A stretch of 64,000 nucleotides of DNA from Spirometra erinaceieuropaei (Eukaryota; Platyhelminthes; Cestoda; Diphyllobothriidea; Diphyllobothriidae): contig CACRXP010000171.1 in assembly GCA_902702965.1 (NCBI GenBank), positions 285,051 through 349,050 of the forward strand, read 5' to 3'. Of this stretch, positions 42,336 through 53,024 are shown piece by piece. Every line of letters begins with the position of its first letter. The first letter of the stretch is position 1. The notes beneath the pieces are model-generated. The model worked only from the letters and a program-made list of their open reading frames with translations, made no database searches and had not been told where the DNA came from. Made by a program: the position numbers and the translations under genes.

Positions 42336-42981
42336 CAACGCCCTAAAAATGTTTTCTAATTCCCGAATAATTTTGAGCCAGATCTGTCATCACATTAGCG
42401 TTTAGCGATTTCAATTTACAAGGTGCATGCTTTCTACGTAAGAAGAATCACATATTTCTCTATGCGTTTAAGAAGAAACCATATAGAGTTTATAAAATTT
42501 TGCAATGGATCCGGACTATGTTGTACATTTCACGAGGAGCTGTCATAAACGGCCAGGCACGATACTATGTGAATGAACATTGCGCGGTATTAAAGAATCT
42601 CATAATTAGAAACTTTTTTTAAAACCTAATTATACTCCTTCCTTAAATAAAAAATATAAAGAAGACGTGATTCTCTATTAATTGACTGAAAGAAAGCATA
42701 TTGTTGTTCATGCTTTCTTTAAGATATATTTGAATTTGCAAGACCTTCGAAAATCAATGAGAAAAATACATGCTACTCAAGTAGTAATTTTTTACCGAGT
42801 ACGTTTCTTACAGGAGATTACAAAGCAGTGTGTTTAAAAGCCGACATCCTGCCGAGTCCGAAATACTATACGATTATGCCGCAAGCTAATTAGTATTAAA
42901 AGCGCGCCTAAGTAATCCTTCCTAATCGAAAACACGTTTCAGAATTTCAGTCAACACTTTTATGAGATAGGTCACTCACTG
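42335..42981. mobile_element. Foldback element F9, left arm missing
   Basis: It starts in the inner left arm (TGTTTTCTAATTCCCGAATA), runs through the centre and right arm, and ends GATAGGTCACTCACTG with TA outside. It belongs to the second subfamily, with GAGTCCGAAATACTATACGA and CTTCCTAATCGAAAACACG. Confidence 0.7.
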
Positions 42982-43332
42982 TATTCTTCGTTTTGGCTGG
43001 ACTTGTCCTTTTATCATTGTTCCTGCGAATTGCCGTTTATTGTATTTTCGGAAAGAAAACGGCAAACATGTCGCGTTCGTGCTAGGAGCTTTTTGGGACC
43101 GCATCTGCTCTCGCTCTGTTATGCTGTCTAGCATTTGGCTCTGCCTATCCTCAAATGACTGATGCCCAAATAAAAAACCTTAAGGACCGGACTACAGGCA
43201 TAAAGTAGACCATTAGCAGCGCACAAGAGAGCTCTGCGATGGTTTTGTTGTTTGTTTTCTCGATTGATACTTTCATTCCTTCTACGTCCTCTTTCGGACG
43301 AACATGTCTTACCAGGGCTATTTTGCCGCATA

Positions 43333-44286
43333 TGGTAGATGTGCTAACTCATGAAATGTTAACCGACATTCCAAAACTCCCATTTTGACTCGAAAATGTT
43401 ATTTAATTGAGGTTGTAATATTACTCATCTTAAAACATAGTCCTCTAATGAATCCGTTACTTCGGGATGCCGGCTTTTGTAAAACCTTCTTTCCGACCAC
43501 TTGCACAAGTCAAACGAAGCAAAAAATGGCTAATTATTTTGTATCACTTTTCCCATTGATTTGTGATGCCCATATACATTTAAATGTATTTCTTGTAAAA
43601 CATTGCGCAAACATACTCGTTCTTTTACTCATCTGGTAGAAAATCACGTTTTCTTCAAACTTTAAATTTGAAGAAGGGAAATAATGCGGTTTTGAAAACT
43701 TTTCTGATTCCCGAACAAATTTAAACGCAATCTGTCATTGTATTTGAACTCAGAGTTTCAAAACTACAAGCCGCACGCTTTCCGTGAACGGAAAATCATC
43801 TATTTCTTTACGGCACTAAGAGGAAAGTGTCTGGGGCTCATGAGATAAGGCCGTGAATTTCAGCTATATGTTAAACTTTACAAGCATATGTCGTAAATGC
43901 AGAGATTCGCGCACTTTGTGGTCTTAATCGCTTCGTAATTAAAAACTTTCTAAAATCCAATAACACGCCTTCTTGAAGTACTAAATTTAAAAGGACGCAA
44001 TATTTTATGAAATGAGGAAGACAACAAATATTTTTGGGCACATTTTCCATAAATATATTTAAGTTTATAAGGGCATCAAAAATCAATACGAAAACTTGGC
44101 ACTACCCAAGTAGTCATTTTTTGCATTGTGGAGTTTTTGCAGGCGGTCGAAAAAAATTTCATTCAAAAGCCGGCATCCTGAAGTGACTGAGTTATAATAT
44201 GATTATGCTTCACCATTAGTAAAATTACAACTTAATAAAATAATCCTTTTAAGTCAAAAACAGTCTATGAACTAGCACACTTACTG
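43333..44286. mobile_element. Foldback element F10
   Basis: The left end TGGTAGATGTGCTAACTCAT is preceded by TA. The right end AACTAGCACACTTACTG is followed by TA. Length is 954 bases, and the left CAGT has mutated to TGGT. The central palindrome TTTCCGTGAACGGAAA is present near 43779-43794. Confidence 0.75.
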
Positions 44287-44289
44287 TAT

Positions 44290-46515
44290 TCAGCAAGTTG
44301 GACCTTGTGATGTGAGACGTTATCTATTTGGCATGCGCCCAAGATATTGCCGCTTACTTGACGTTTCCACATTAATTACCCGTAGGTAAGAATTTTTTTG
44401 TAACCGCAGATGCAATTCTTACCTCAAGCTTTACGGATGGAAAAGAAGTTATATTAAGATGATTCAGATATACTGGCCGATAATTTTGGAAATTACCTCT
44501 GTAGACATCTTTTCTATTGGGCTATGGACAATAACCATGTGAAATTGAAAAATGCTTGCATATTTAAGCGTTTATTAAGTGGTGGAACGGAAATTCTATT
44601 TTTCAAGTTAAAGACAAATGTTTTCCCATCAACAATGAAAATAATGGGGCCAAGATTTGTCGTTTATGCTGTTAGTCTAGACAAAAGTATTTTAAGTGAA
44701 ATAGAACTACCTGTTTATCTGTCAGTTTTTTTACCTTCAGGGATGCAGCGAATTGTCCGAATACGTTGCCCACTTATGGGCTGATGCACGGATTTCTATT
44801 TGTTAGGTCGCCATTCTTATTCAGAAATCCAGACGTTAGTTGAACAATCTGTTTAGAAATAAGACCTTAGTTCGTGCGCGTCGGCCGTGTAAGCAGAGAG
44901 TCGCATTCTTGGGCGGCGCAAAGGTTAAATTTTTAAAATAACAACGGCTTTTGGAATTATTGTTGATTTTGGGTATACTAAGATGATTCTAGCTATTTCA
45001 ATGGACTTGTAAATATGATGTGTGATAATAAGAGTCTACAATTTCCCTTTAGCGCTACAACTTCAGTTAAAATGTGTACGCATTTTTGTCTTCTAACATA
45101 TTACTCGAATTAAAAATGATAGTCATTCGTCTTCGGGAAATTTCGGCTGTCGATTAAAAACGTATGAGTATGTTTTTGGTGAATTTCCGCCTTCAAATTG
45201 TATGCAACTGTATTTCAAACATCTCATGCAGTCACTTAGTAGTTGGCGCTTTTAATAACTGATAGATTTTTGCCGTCCTCTGTAGTCGCTAAAATGTAAG
45301 CTACAGTTTCTGTGTTTCCAATGAAGCGATGATTCTTTGGAAAACTATTTACTGGCTGCGTAATTTGCTTGCTACTGATGAAGTGACGTTTAGGAACTCA
45401 AAAACGTTTTTTAACATCTCGCATGATCAGCGGGTACCATTTTACTTATCAATTACAACTATATCTATATGATTCGCATATTTCCTTCTCGTTAGTGGCT
45501 ATGATGTAATCGTTTTCCATCAAAGACAGCAAAAAACGCATGAATGCCTTTTTATTATTCACTTGAATTCAAAAATCGCATTTGTCTATCCTCGTCCCTT
45601 AACAAGTAATATGCGGTTCTCTGTATGAAACAAGAGATCAACGTTTCTTTAGATAATTAAGGGCTACTTTATTTAATCTTCTTATTTTCAAAAATTCTGC
45701 TAAAGTTAAATACGATATGTGACTTAACACATAATGACTGTTTGAAATTGACCTGCTTATTTTCAAACACACACACGTCTACAAATTTTAATATTCTAGC
45801 TAGATCATTACACAAAACATTCCGAAAGTCATACAGGATATATCGATAATAATAGTAACCAAAAAATACAAGTTAATAAAACGTCTTTGAATCACAATCT
45901 AACTGCGGAAGTCACTATATGTCGCAAACGAAGGGAGAGCATAAACTAAAAAACAAGTGGATGAATTTGCGTGTCTAAAGGATAGCCTCGGCAACATATT
46001 ACATGAAGTTCCACGCAACATACATTCATAGTCTCCGTTTTTCTCAATCGAATTTTACGGTGGAGTGTTCGGAAGGCGATCAAGAGTTTGAAATATGTCA
46101 TGGCAATCGGGAGTTCTAAACGGGCCCAAATTCTGCCGTAATTTAATCCGCGTGCTCAGTAACTTTTAGCTAGCCAAGTCTTCTGGACTGATATAAATCC
46201 ACTGCTAATAATTAAGGAACTATCAGCGAGGCTGCAAAACATCTTATAGTTCTCCTTGAGCCGTCTGTGAGGACAGGGGGCTGATCTAAAAGTTGAAGGC
46301 AGCAAACCTTGTCATGTAAAATAAGGGAGTCCACAGGGTGTCATCAGGCAGCTTCACGCAAAACGATGAAAGTCCTAGTAGAGTGTTCTATACAACAGTT
46401 TTGAGAAGAAAATTACATCTTCCAGAGTCTCAAACAAAGTTTTCTGAGAAGACGTTTGTGTTTTTTAAATCTGGCAACTCATCTGGAAGCCTGGGCCAGG
46501 GCTTAAGAAGAGGGT
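44290..46515. other. No gene or known repeat seen
   Basis: About 2.2 kb of AT-rich sequence. Frames at 44524-44784 and 46338-46589 have no recognisable domain, although the latter overlaps the start of a CR1 remnant. Confidence 0.45.
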
Positions 46516-46744
46516 CCTGGGATCGATATCGTATATATCGATTTCCGCAGAACACTGGCCACCGCGCCATACCAACGCTTTCTTCATAAATTTAGCGCCC
46601 TCGGCATTTGAACTGGCTAAGGGCGTTTCTAGTTGGTAGAAAACAGCGTGTCCGTATCGCAGACGATATGTCAGACTGGGTAGACCTGGCAAGTGGTGTG
46701 CCTTAAGGCTCAGTTCTCGGACACTTGCTTTCGTCCTTTATGCA

Positions 46745-47716
46745 CAGTAAGTGACAGATCTCATGAAATGTTGGCGGAAATTCTGAGATGCGTTTTTGAT
46801 CAGTAAGTATTATTTAGGTGAGGTTGAACTGATCACTATCATGCGGCATAACTCTACAATATTTCTGACTTGCCGGGATGTCAGCTTTCGAACGCACTGC
46901 TTTGCAGACCCCCCATAATAAAATGAATTCTTAAGTAGCATGCATTTTTCCCATTAATTTTCGATGGGCTCGCAAATTCAAAAATATTTTAAAGAAACCG
47001 CGACCAAAATATGCTTTTTTCAACTGTTTGCTAGAGAATTACTTCGTCGTTATAGTTTATACTCGAAGACGGAGTATAATAAGATTTGAAATTTTTTAAA
47101 TTCCCGAATTAGTTGAAGCCTGATCAGTCGTTGCATTAGTGCTCAGTGACTTCAGTCTACAAAGGGAATGCCTTCCTCGTAAAGAAAATCATATATCTGC
47201 CTAAGCCTTTAAAAAATGTCATATGGAGTCTATAAAATTTTGCAAGGGATGCGGACTATGTTGTACATTACTTGACGAGCAGTGATAAACGTACAGATAC
47301 GATGCTGCATAAATGGACTTTGCACGGTCTCAAAAAATCTTGCAATCACAAATTTTTTTAAAACCTAATTAAAGTCCTTATTCGATTATAAATTTCAACG
47401 ATGATGTGATTCTCTGTCAAACGACTGGAAGAAAGTATATTGTTGTTCGTGAATTCTATAAAATATATTTGAAGTTGCAAGATCCTTAGAAATCCATGGG
47501 AAAATTTATGCTAGTTAAGTGGCCATTTTTATCTAGTAAGGTCTCTACAGGAAATCGAAAAGCCATAAATTCAAAAGCGGACATCCTTCCGAATCTGAAA
47601 TATTATAAGATTATGCCGAAAGATTATCAGTTTTGCAACCGCGCCTAAGCAATCCTTTCTAATCGAAAACGCATTTCAGAATTTCAGTCAAATTTCATGA
47701 GATCGGTTACTCACTG
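46745..47716. mobile_element. Foldback element F11, inside CR1 remnant
   Basis: It starts CAGTAAGTGACAGATCTCAT and ends GATCGGTTACTCACTG followed by TA. On the left the flank reads CA, one change from TA. Length is 972 bases. It belongs to the second subfamily (shares AATCGAAAACGCATTTCAGA with F9 and F2). Confidence 0.82.
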
Positions 47717-48224
47717 TATGCCGACCAACAAACTGTCATTCAAATGAGAGCCTGAGAACATATCACCTGAAAGACATTAGACTCCATCTTCGCAGAAGAA
47801 CCCCGTCGTCTGCATACAGAGCAACATGAAACCAAGACTGCAGAAAACGCCACAGGATCGCTCAATGCAATCGAGAGGGCGTTGGTAACTATAGACGCAG
47901 AACTTTTACAGAGGCTTGACGACGGCTTTGGTCGGCCTCACCTGGGATATTGTATACAAGCGTGGCGTCCATAGATAGCGTAGGATCAAACACGTCTCGA
48001 AGAGGTACAATGCAGCACAATAAATCTGACAAAGGGTTTAAAAAGCCGATGTGACGTATGTTTACTGGGCTATTTCAATCGATTTCCTCTGTGCCACAGG
48101 CGGCAAAGAGGTGATCCTATCCTGGTTTGCACAACAATGCATATCCCTTGGCATGAATTGGACTTTGAAAATCTGTTTCAGTCGTACGCTTTGCTTAAGC
48201 TTCGTAGTCACTCGATGAATACCA

Positions 48225-48546
48225 TTCTGCCTATATATCATGCGTCGCTGTGCGGCTGCTGGTTGGGCTCGAGAGAGAGAGCCCTTAAGGCACAACGGAA
48301 CGAGTGAGTTCCGTATGAACGATCGGTGAGCGCCCCCTACCATTGTATATTCCCGATCAAAAACCGACAGGGCAACGGGCTCGTGGCCCGGTGGGTAGAG
48401 GCGTGGACTTCTAAACCAACAGATCGCGAGTTCGAGGCTCGGGTGTTCCACACTTCGGGCTTGGGTATGACTGGCTGACGGCGGCTAATATGCCAGAAAT
48501 GGCCATTCCAGTCTCCCTTGTCTTTGTCGGTAATACCATTCTGCAC
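48225..48546 (+). repeat. tRNA-derived composite U2-U1 inside CR1 remnant
   Basis: U2 (CTATATATCATGCGTCGCTG to GGTGAGCGCCCCCTACCATT) is followed by U1, with GGCTCGTGGCCCGGTGGGTA (A box), GCGAGTTCGAGGCTCG (B box) and the CCAGAAATGGCCATTCC tail. AATACCATTCTGC occurs at both ends (about 48221 and 48533). It may be a target duplication, but the same letters form part of the U1-U2 junction in other copies. Confidence 0.8.
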
Positions 48547-48659
48547 AGAAATGTCCAGGTTGAACCCTCGCTCTAAATCCGTCACGCAAATGGTAGTAGA
48601 GAAATGAAACGATCTCCTTCAGTCAGTCGTAGAGTCGAAGTCCCTGCAGTTCTCCGAGA

Positions 48660-50690
48660 AGCGCCTAGATGATTATTTCTGTTCCCTGTTTTCCTTTGAC
48701 AGCCTGAGCCTGACCCAAATGCCCCGCGAAGCCCGGAATGGTTTCCCTTAAAACAACACCACTTTCATCATATGAGTAGTATTTTAATAACGACGGTATT
48801 TACTGTGAGTGTACAGCTGCCTCGGACGAACTGAGACGTAAACAATGGGGGGTTTCAGAAGCGTTGCCTAATATCCCTACGACATAAACTGGAAAGGTCT
48901 TTATTAATTTGAGTGGACATCAACACGACCGTATATTTAGCTAAGTTACTATGCTTATAACTATTCTCTACAACGTTTACGCATTCGGAGGAGGTTTTCT
49001 GTGAGAATAGATTAGCTTGAACTGGAGAGCCTTAGCAAATAAAGTGTTTCGCTCTTGGACGTTTCTTTTTTCTCCCGCAAAATTTAGATAAATGCGATGT
49101 AAACATATGGGTTGTTTTTGGAAACCCAACCATTTTATCGATCGCATAAAGCCAGATCAGCACTATTGTACACACTCTAAGATAATACTAATGCATGTGC
49201 GTAATATTTTGCTAAGCAGTCCCGTATTGCTCTGCAGTAGCGAGTAAATCATGGGCAGAAAACGTCGATTAATGATCGTCCTAAAGGATACTGCTCACGC
49301 ATGGGTTACAAAAACCTGGGTAATCACGTGTCACAAGCAGAAAAATCGCGTCGCATCAGCTGTCTAAACATTATTTCTCGACTCAATAGATCTGTATTTA
49401 TAGGCGCAAGACAGTAGTTAATGACCTAAATACTGGTAAGCTGATAAGACATACCGTGTGCTATAAGAAGGAAAGAAGCGTAACACTATCCTTAAATTAC
49501 TATGACTAAGTTTCATTTGCATTTTTTATCAATAAGTTTTGCGAGGAGTCTATAACCATGTTGGTTTCAATTGGAGTTAACCTTACAGTTTGTGCTTGCC
49601 GAGTGAAAAGGCTTTTCGACGAATCTCAAGAGAAATAGCAAAGTTTGCTATCCTGCTTTTGTGAACAAAGTTAGCCCACTGAACTCGTTTTACGCAACCT
49701 TTAAAAAGACTATTAAAAATTTCGGAAGACAGAAATATAAACGCCCCCTGAGATTCACGTTTCTATTTGTGCTACCAACATTCGTTGGTCACAGGCATGC
49801 AGTTGACAACGAAATTGCAAAATACTAATTTCGAAAGTATGTCCTTTATACTCTTTTACCTATTTTACATTCGCACATCCGAAGATTAAATATTAACCCC
49901 TAGGTCGATACCTCCGAAAGCAGAATCATCTAACTTATTTTTTTGACGAAATCGCGCACCATAAAATCGCAGAATAGAAAGTCGTGGTTAGTTTATAGTA
50001 CATAATTATGAGGCTTTTCTAGCTTGGATCTGATACAAAGTTTAATCGGAAAAAAAATCCATGACTGATCATTTGTGATCTTTGTAAAAACTGCAGAGTT
50101 CAAAAAACATGCTCAGTATTACGAGTTGATATTATCTTAAGTGAGTTCTGTCGGTACATTTCACACATGCAACATAAACGGTATTTATCAATAGGGCTAA
50201 AACTTTTTTTTCAGTTTGCCACGTTTTTCAGAACAGTGCGATTTGACGATTGATTTCATGGGGGCCATTCCACAGTCTAATCAGAAATCTTTCTTATAAT
50301 TTATAATTGACTTTTTGGAAACTTTTGGATACTTTGATACACAGGAGTCTCTGCACCGCATCAGAAGCAACTTTTACGCTTCAGCTTCGCCCTGTTAGGT
50401 GGTTACGTTTTCTTGACTCCATCTTCATATACAAAGCTTGTTTGCTTCACGAAGATTGTAGATCGGTGTGGGTCCTTTCCTGAGCCAATAAATACCCGAT
50501 CTGCAGGACAGAGTAGTGATGGACTTCGGTTCGATGAAGTACTTAGAACTCATCTGGTGGTGGACCAGCTGCGTCAGGTGGTTGTGTGTGCACATGTTTG
50601 GTTCCCCAGCTGGTCTTCAGGGATTATAACAGTCAGAATGAAGGTAAAACCCCCAAACAATTCTGTGCCATTTTACCTTGTAGACTCTGT
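48660..50690. other. No gene or known repeat seen
   Basis: About 2 kb of AT-rich sequence with short frames only. Confidence 0.45.
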
Positions 50691-50699
50691 CGTCTCCCG

Positions 50700-50991
50700 A
50701 TCACAACCGACAGGACAACGGGCCCGTGGCTCAATGGTAGAGCGTCAAACTCCATGACCAAAGATCCCGGGTTCGAATCTCAAGTGATCCGCACTTGGGG
50801 TTGGGTATGACTGTCTGATAACGGCTAATAAGCCAGAAATGGCCATTCCGGTCTCCCTTGTCTTTGTCGGTACCATCTCATCTATACCTACTACTAGTCG
50901 CTGTGCGACTGCCTGCGAGGGTTCTAGTATGAGCCCCAAGGCACAACGGAACGAGCATGTTCCGTAACCTGATCGGTGAGCGCCCACTATC

Positions 50992-51038
<47 letters not shown>

Positions 51039-51465
51039 GGAGGGTACTACGGAACTCACTCTTTCCTTGTGGTTTTGGGCGCTCTCTCAGGCTCCGCCAG
51101 TAACCGCACAGCTGCACATGATATATAGGCAGAATGATATTACCGACAAAGACAAGGGAGACAGGAATGGCCATTCTGGCTTATTGGCCGTTGTCAGTCA
51201 GTCGTACCCAACCCAGAAATGTGAAACACCTGAGGCTCGGTCCCGAGACCTGTTATTTAGACGTCTAACGCCTATAACCACTGAGCCACGGGCTCGTTGT
51301 CCTGTCGGTTTTGGTCGAGATTGCACAATGGTAGAGGAGCGTTTACCGATCGTTTCTACGAAACTCACTCGTTCTGTTTTGCCTTACGGGCTCTCTGTCT
51401 CGAGCCAAACCAGCCGCCGCACAGCGGCGCATGATATAGGCCGAATGTTATCTCTGCTTGGTTAT
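50700..51465. repeat. Inverted U1-U2 composite around an (AT)n core
   Basis: Order: U1 forward (50722-50880; GTGGCTCAATGGTAGAGCG and CGGGTTCGAATCTC), U2 forward (50868-50993), (AT)n, U2 reversed (51038-51140), U1 reversed (51140-51300), U2 reversed (51300-51465). The whole is an imperfect inverted repeat centred near 51015. The reverse part has one more U2 than the forward part. Confidence 0.8.
50994..51035. repeat. (AT)n microsatellite
   Basis: About 20 uninterrupted AT units at the centre of the inverted composite. Tyr-Ile frames across it are artefacts. Confidence 0.95.
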
Positions 51466-51639
51466 ATCAAATTCCTTAGAGCAAACATTTTCCTTGCCGA
51501 GGCCTCGTGATTTCGGGGGTTGGAGTGTTTCTCCTGCGCAAGCAGTGCAATTGCTGTCGTGTATTTGAACCACACGGAGATCGCCAGGTGATTTGTATAT
51601 TCCGCTAGATATGTGTTACTAAACGGCATTTACGACCGC

Positions 51640-51990
51640 ATCAACTTTCTGTAACTGCATTGGCTGCACTCAAGCCTCACCTTTGCTGTCATGGATTCAA
51701 ATCCCCTCGAGGTAGCCGAGTTTTTCCCAGATGGATCCAATGAGCAACTAATTAACTAAGACTAGTAGTCATCTGGTGGATTATAGATTTAGTGCTTCGA
51801 AATCCTGCTTGGGTTCGTAATTAGCGGATCCTATACGGGACGGGAAACATTACGCAAATGTGATCAGACGCATAACTTCCGATGGGGTCTCATAGCTCAC
51901 GTACTTAGAACGTTGGCTGTACTCAAGTCCTGCTCTTCCTGTCGTGGGTTCGAATCCCACCGCTGCAGCCTAGTTTCTTACAACTGGATC
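51640..51990 (+). repeat. Composite with tRNA-like ends, diverged copy
   Basis: A partial tRNA-like end (51655-51725, GGATTCAAATCCCCTCGAGG), the spacer (TAGTCATCTGGTGGATTATA, AATCCTGCTTGGG), and a plus-strand tRNA-like part at 51885-51970 (TCATAGCTCACGTACTTAGA, GTGGGTTCGAATCCCACC). Here both ends are in the same orientation, unlike the copies at 31164 and 37660. Confidence 0.7.
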
Positions 51991-51994
51991 AAGT

Positions 51995-52555
51995 GGGAAT
52001 ATCTCGGTCGAAAATTGTTACACCACTTGGTTTTGCACTCTTTCGTGATATACTTGTATTATCGTGCATTCCTGCAAAATGTGCGGAAATTAGATAATTT
52101 TCTCCTCCCTGCTATTCGAGCAAAGTGTTACGGAGGAGTGTAATATATCAGATTGTTTATCCGGGATTTTAGTCAGAGAAGTATAATCTGTCGAGTCCAG
52201 TATGTGTTAAGAGGATTTGGTTGTCGGATGAGTTTGCATTCAGGACTTCTAAGAGGTCAAGCTGTAATACTGAAAAGATGTCTAGACTTATGAAATTAGT
52301 ATCCTTCTTTGATGGGATTTTCGGAGGATGAGAATAAAACTGGCAAATGCAGATAACTGAAAATAAAAAAAATAAGACAAATTCTTCTAACGGCAGAACA
52401 TGACAACATATCGCATATAAGACGACATGCGTTCTTTACCGTTGATCGACGTCCTTAAATGAACGCCCAGAAAAGTTGAATTGACAAATAAACGCACAGG
52501 TTAAATAATCCTGGAAGATAGGCATTAAAGAAAGTGTAAAAGAAGACGAAGGCAC
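51995..52555. other. No gene seen
   Basis: No recognisable coding or repeat content. Confidence 0.4.
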
Positions 52556-52559
52556 GATC

Positions 52560-52920
52560 ACTGGGACGGTTGATTTATTGACCTTAGCTTTCGAACTCGA
52601 ACTGGAGTTCATCATCAGAGACTGCTAGAGTGCAGCAACGTGTGATCATTAATATCGTTGTGTCGTGAGAGAGGGGGCCTACGTCCGTGGCTAGGTCTGG
52701 TGTGTGCTGCCTGGCCCACAATGGTCCCCGGCGTGGTGATGCCGTTTTACCTCGCGGCGATGTGAGCTGCGCCACCTGGTCGCGTGGGCGGACTGCGTGA
52801 TAACACGCCAGCAAACCAATGTGTCTATTGATAGAGTTGGTGTCCGACATCCACGCCTCTAACAGTTCTCGCCCGGTGTTGCTGCCCGTCTTGTGTACAT
52901 CTTGCCGCAAACGAGAGTAT
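52560..52920 (-). mobile_element. PLE 3' end (nuclease terminus and tail)
   Basis: On the minus strand: GRELLEAWMSDTNSINRHIG then LLACYHAVRPRD, the C-terminal end of a PLE GIY-YIG nuclease (LEAW, INRHI). This is followed by a tail with CTGATGATGAACTCCAGTTC, GAGTTCGAAAGC and AATAAATCAACCG. No RT part is present. Confidence 0.8.
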
Positions 52921-53024
52921 TATTTTACAAAATGACTATTTTGGTCCAAAACGTACACCGAACAGGATTTTATTCAACAGCGAAAAGAGGATCGGCTCGG
53001 ATAGCAATTGGTGAGAGTGCTATT

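Larger units (their letters stand above)
46520..48655 (+). mobile_element. CR1-like retrotransposon remnant with nested insertions
   Basis: The pieces in order are: RT start with FLHKFSALGI and VGRKQRVRIADDMSDWVDLA followed by SGVP and GSVLGHLL (46520-46743); foldback element F11 (46745-47716); then TGSLNAIERALVTIDAELLQ, RPHLGYCIQAWRP and QSYALLKLRSHSMNT (about 47830-48220); the U2-U1 repeat (48225-48545); then ESKSLQFSEKRLDDYF (48600-48655). All lie on the + strand in the order of a CR1-like protein, with stops and frameshifts. The CR1 piece is thus older than both insertions. The YADD region is not visible. Confidence 0.75.

Noticed and set aside
48221..48546. Clean target duplication AATACCATTCTGC around the U2-U1 repeat
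   Set aside because: The same letters are part of the U1-U2 junction in the copy at 51120, so a target duplication cannot be claimed from this copy alone.
50722..50800. A functional tRNA gene on the plus strand
   Set aside because: It has good A- and B-box matches, but the same sequence with the same downstream tail recurs at 26660, 48372 and 51140, which fits a SINE.
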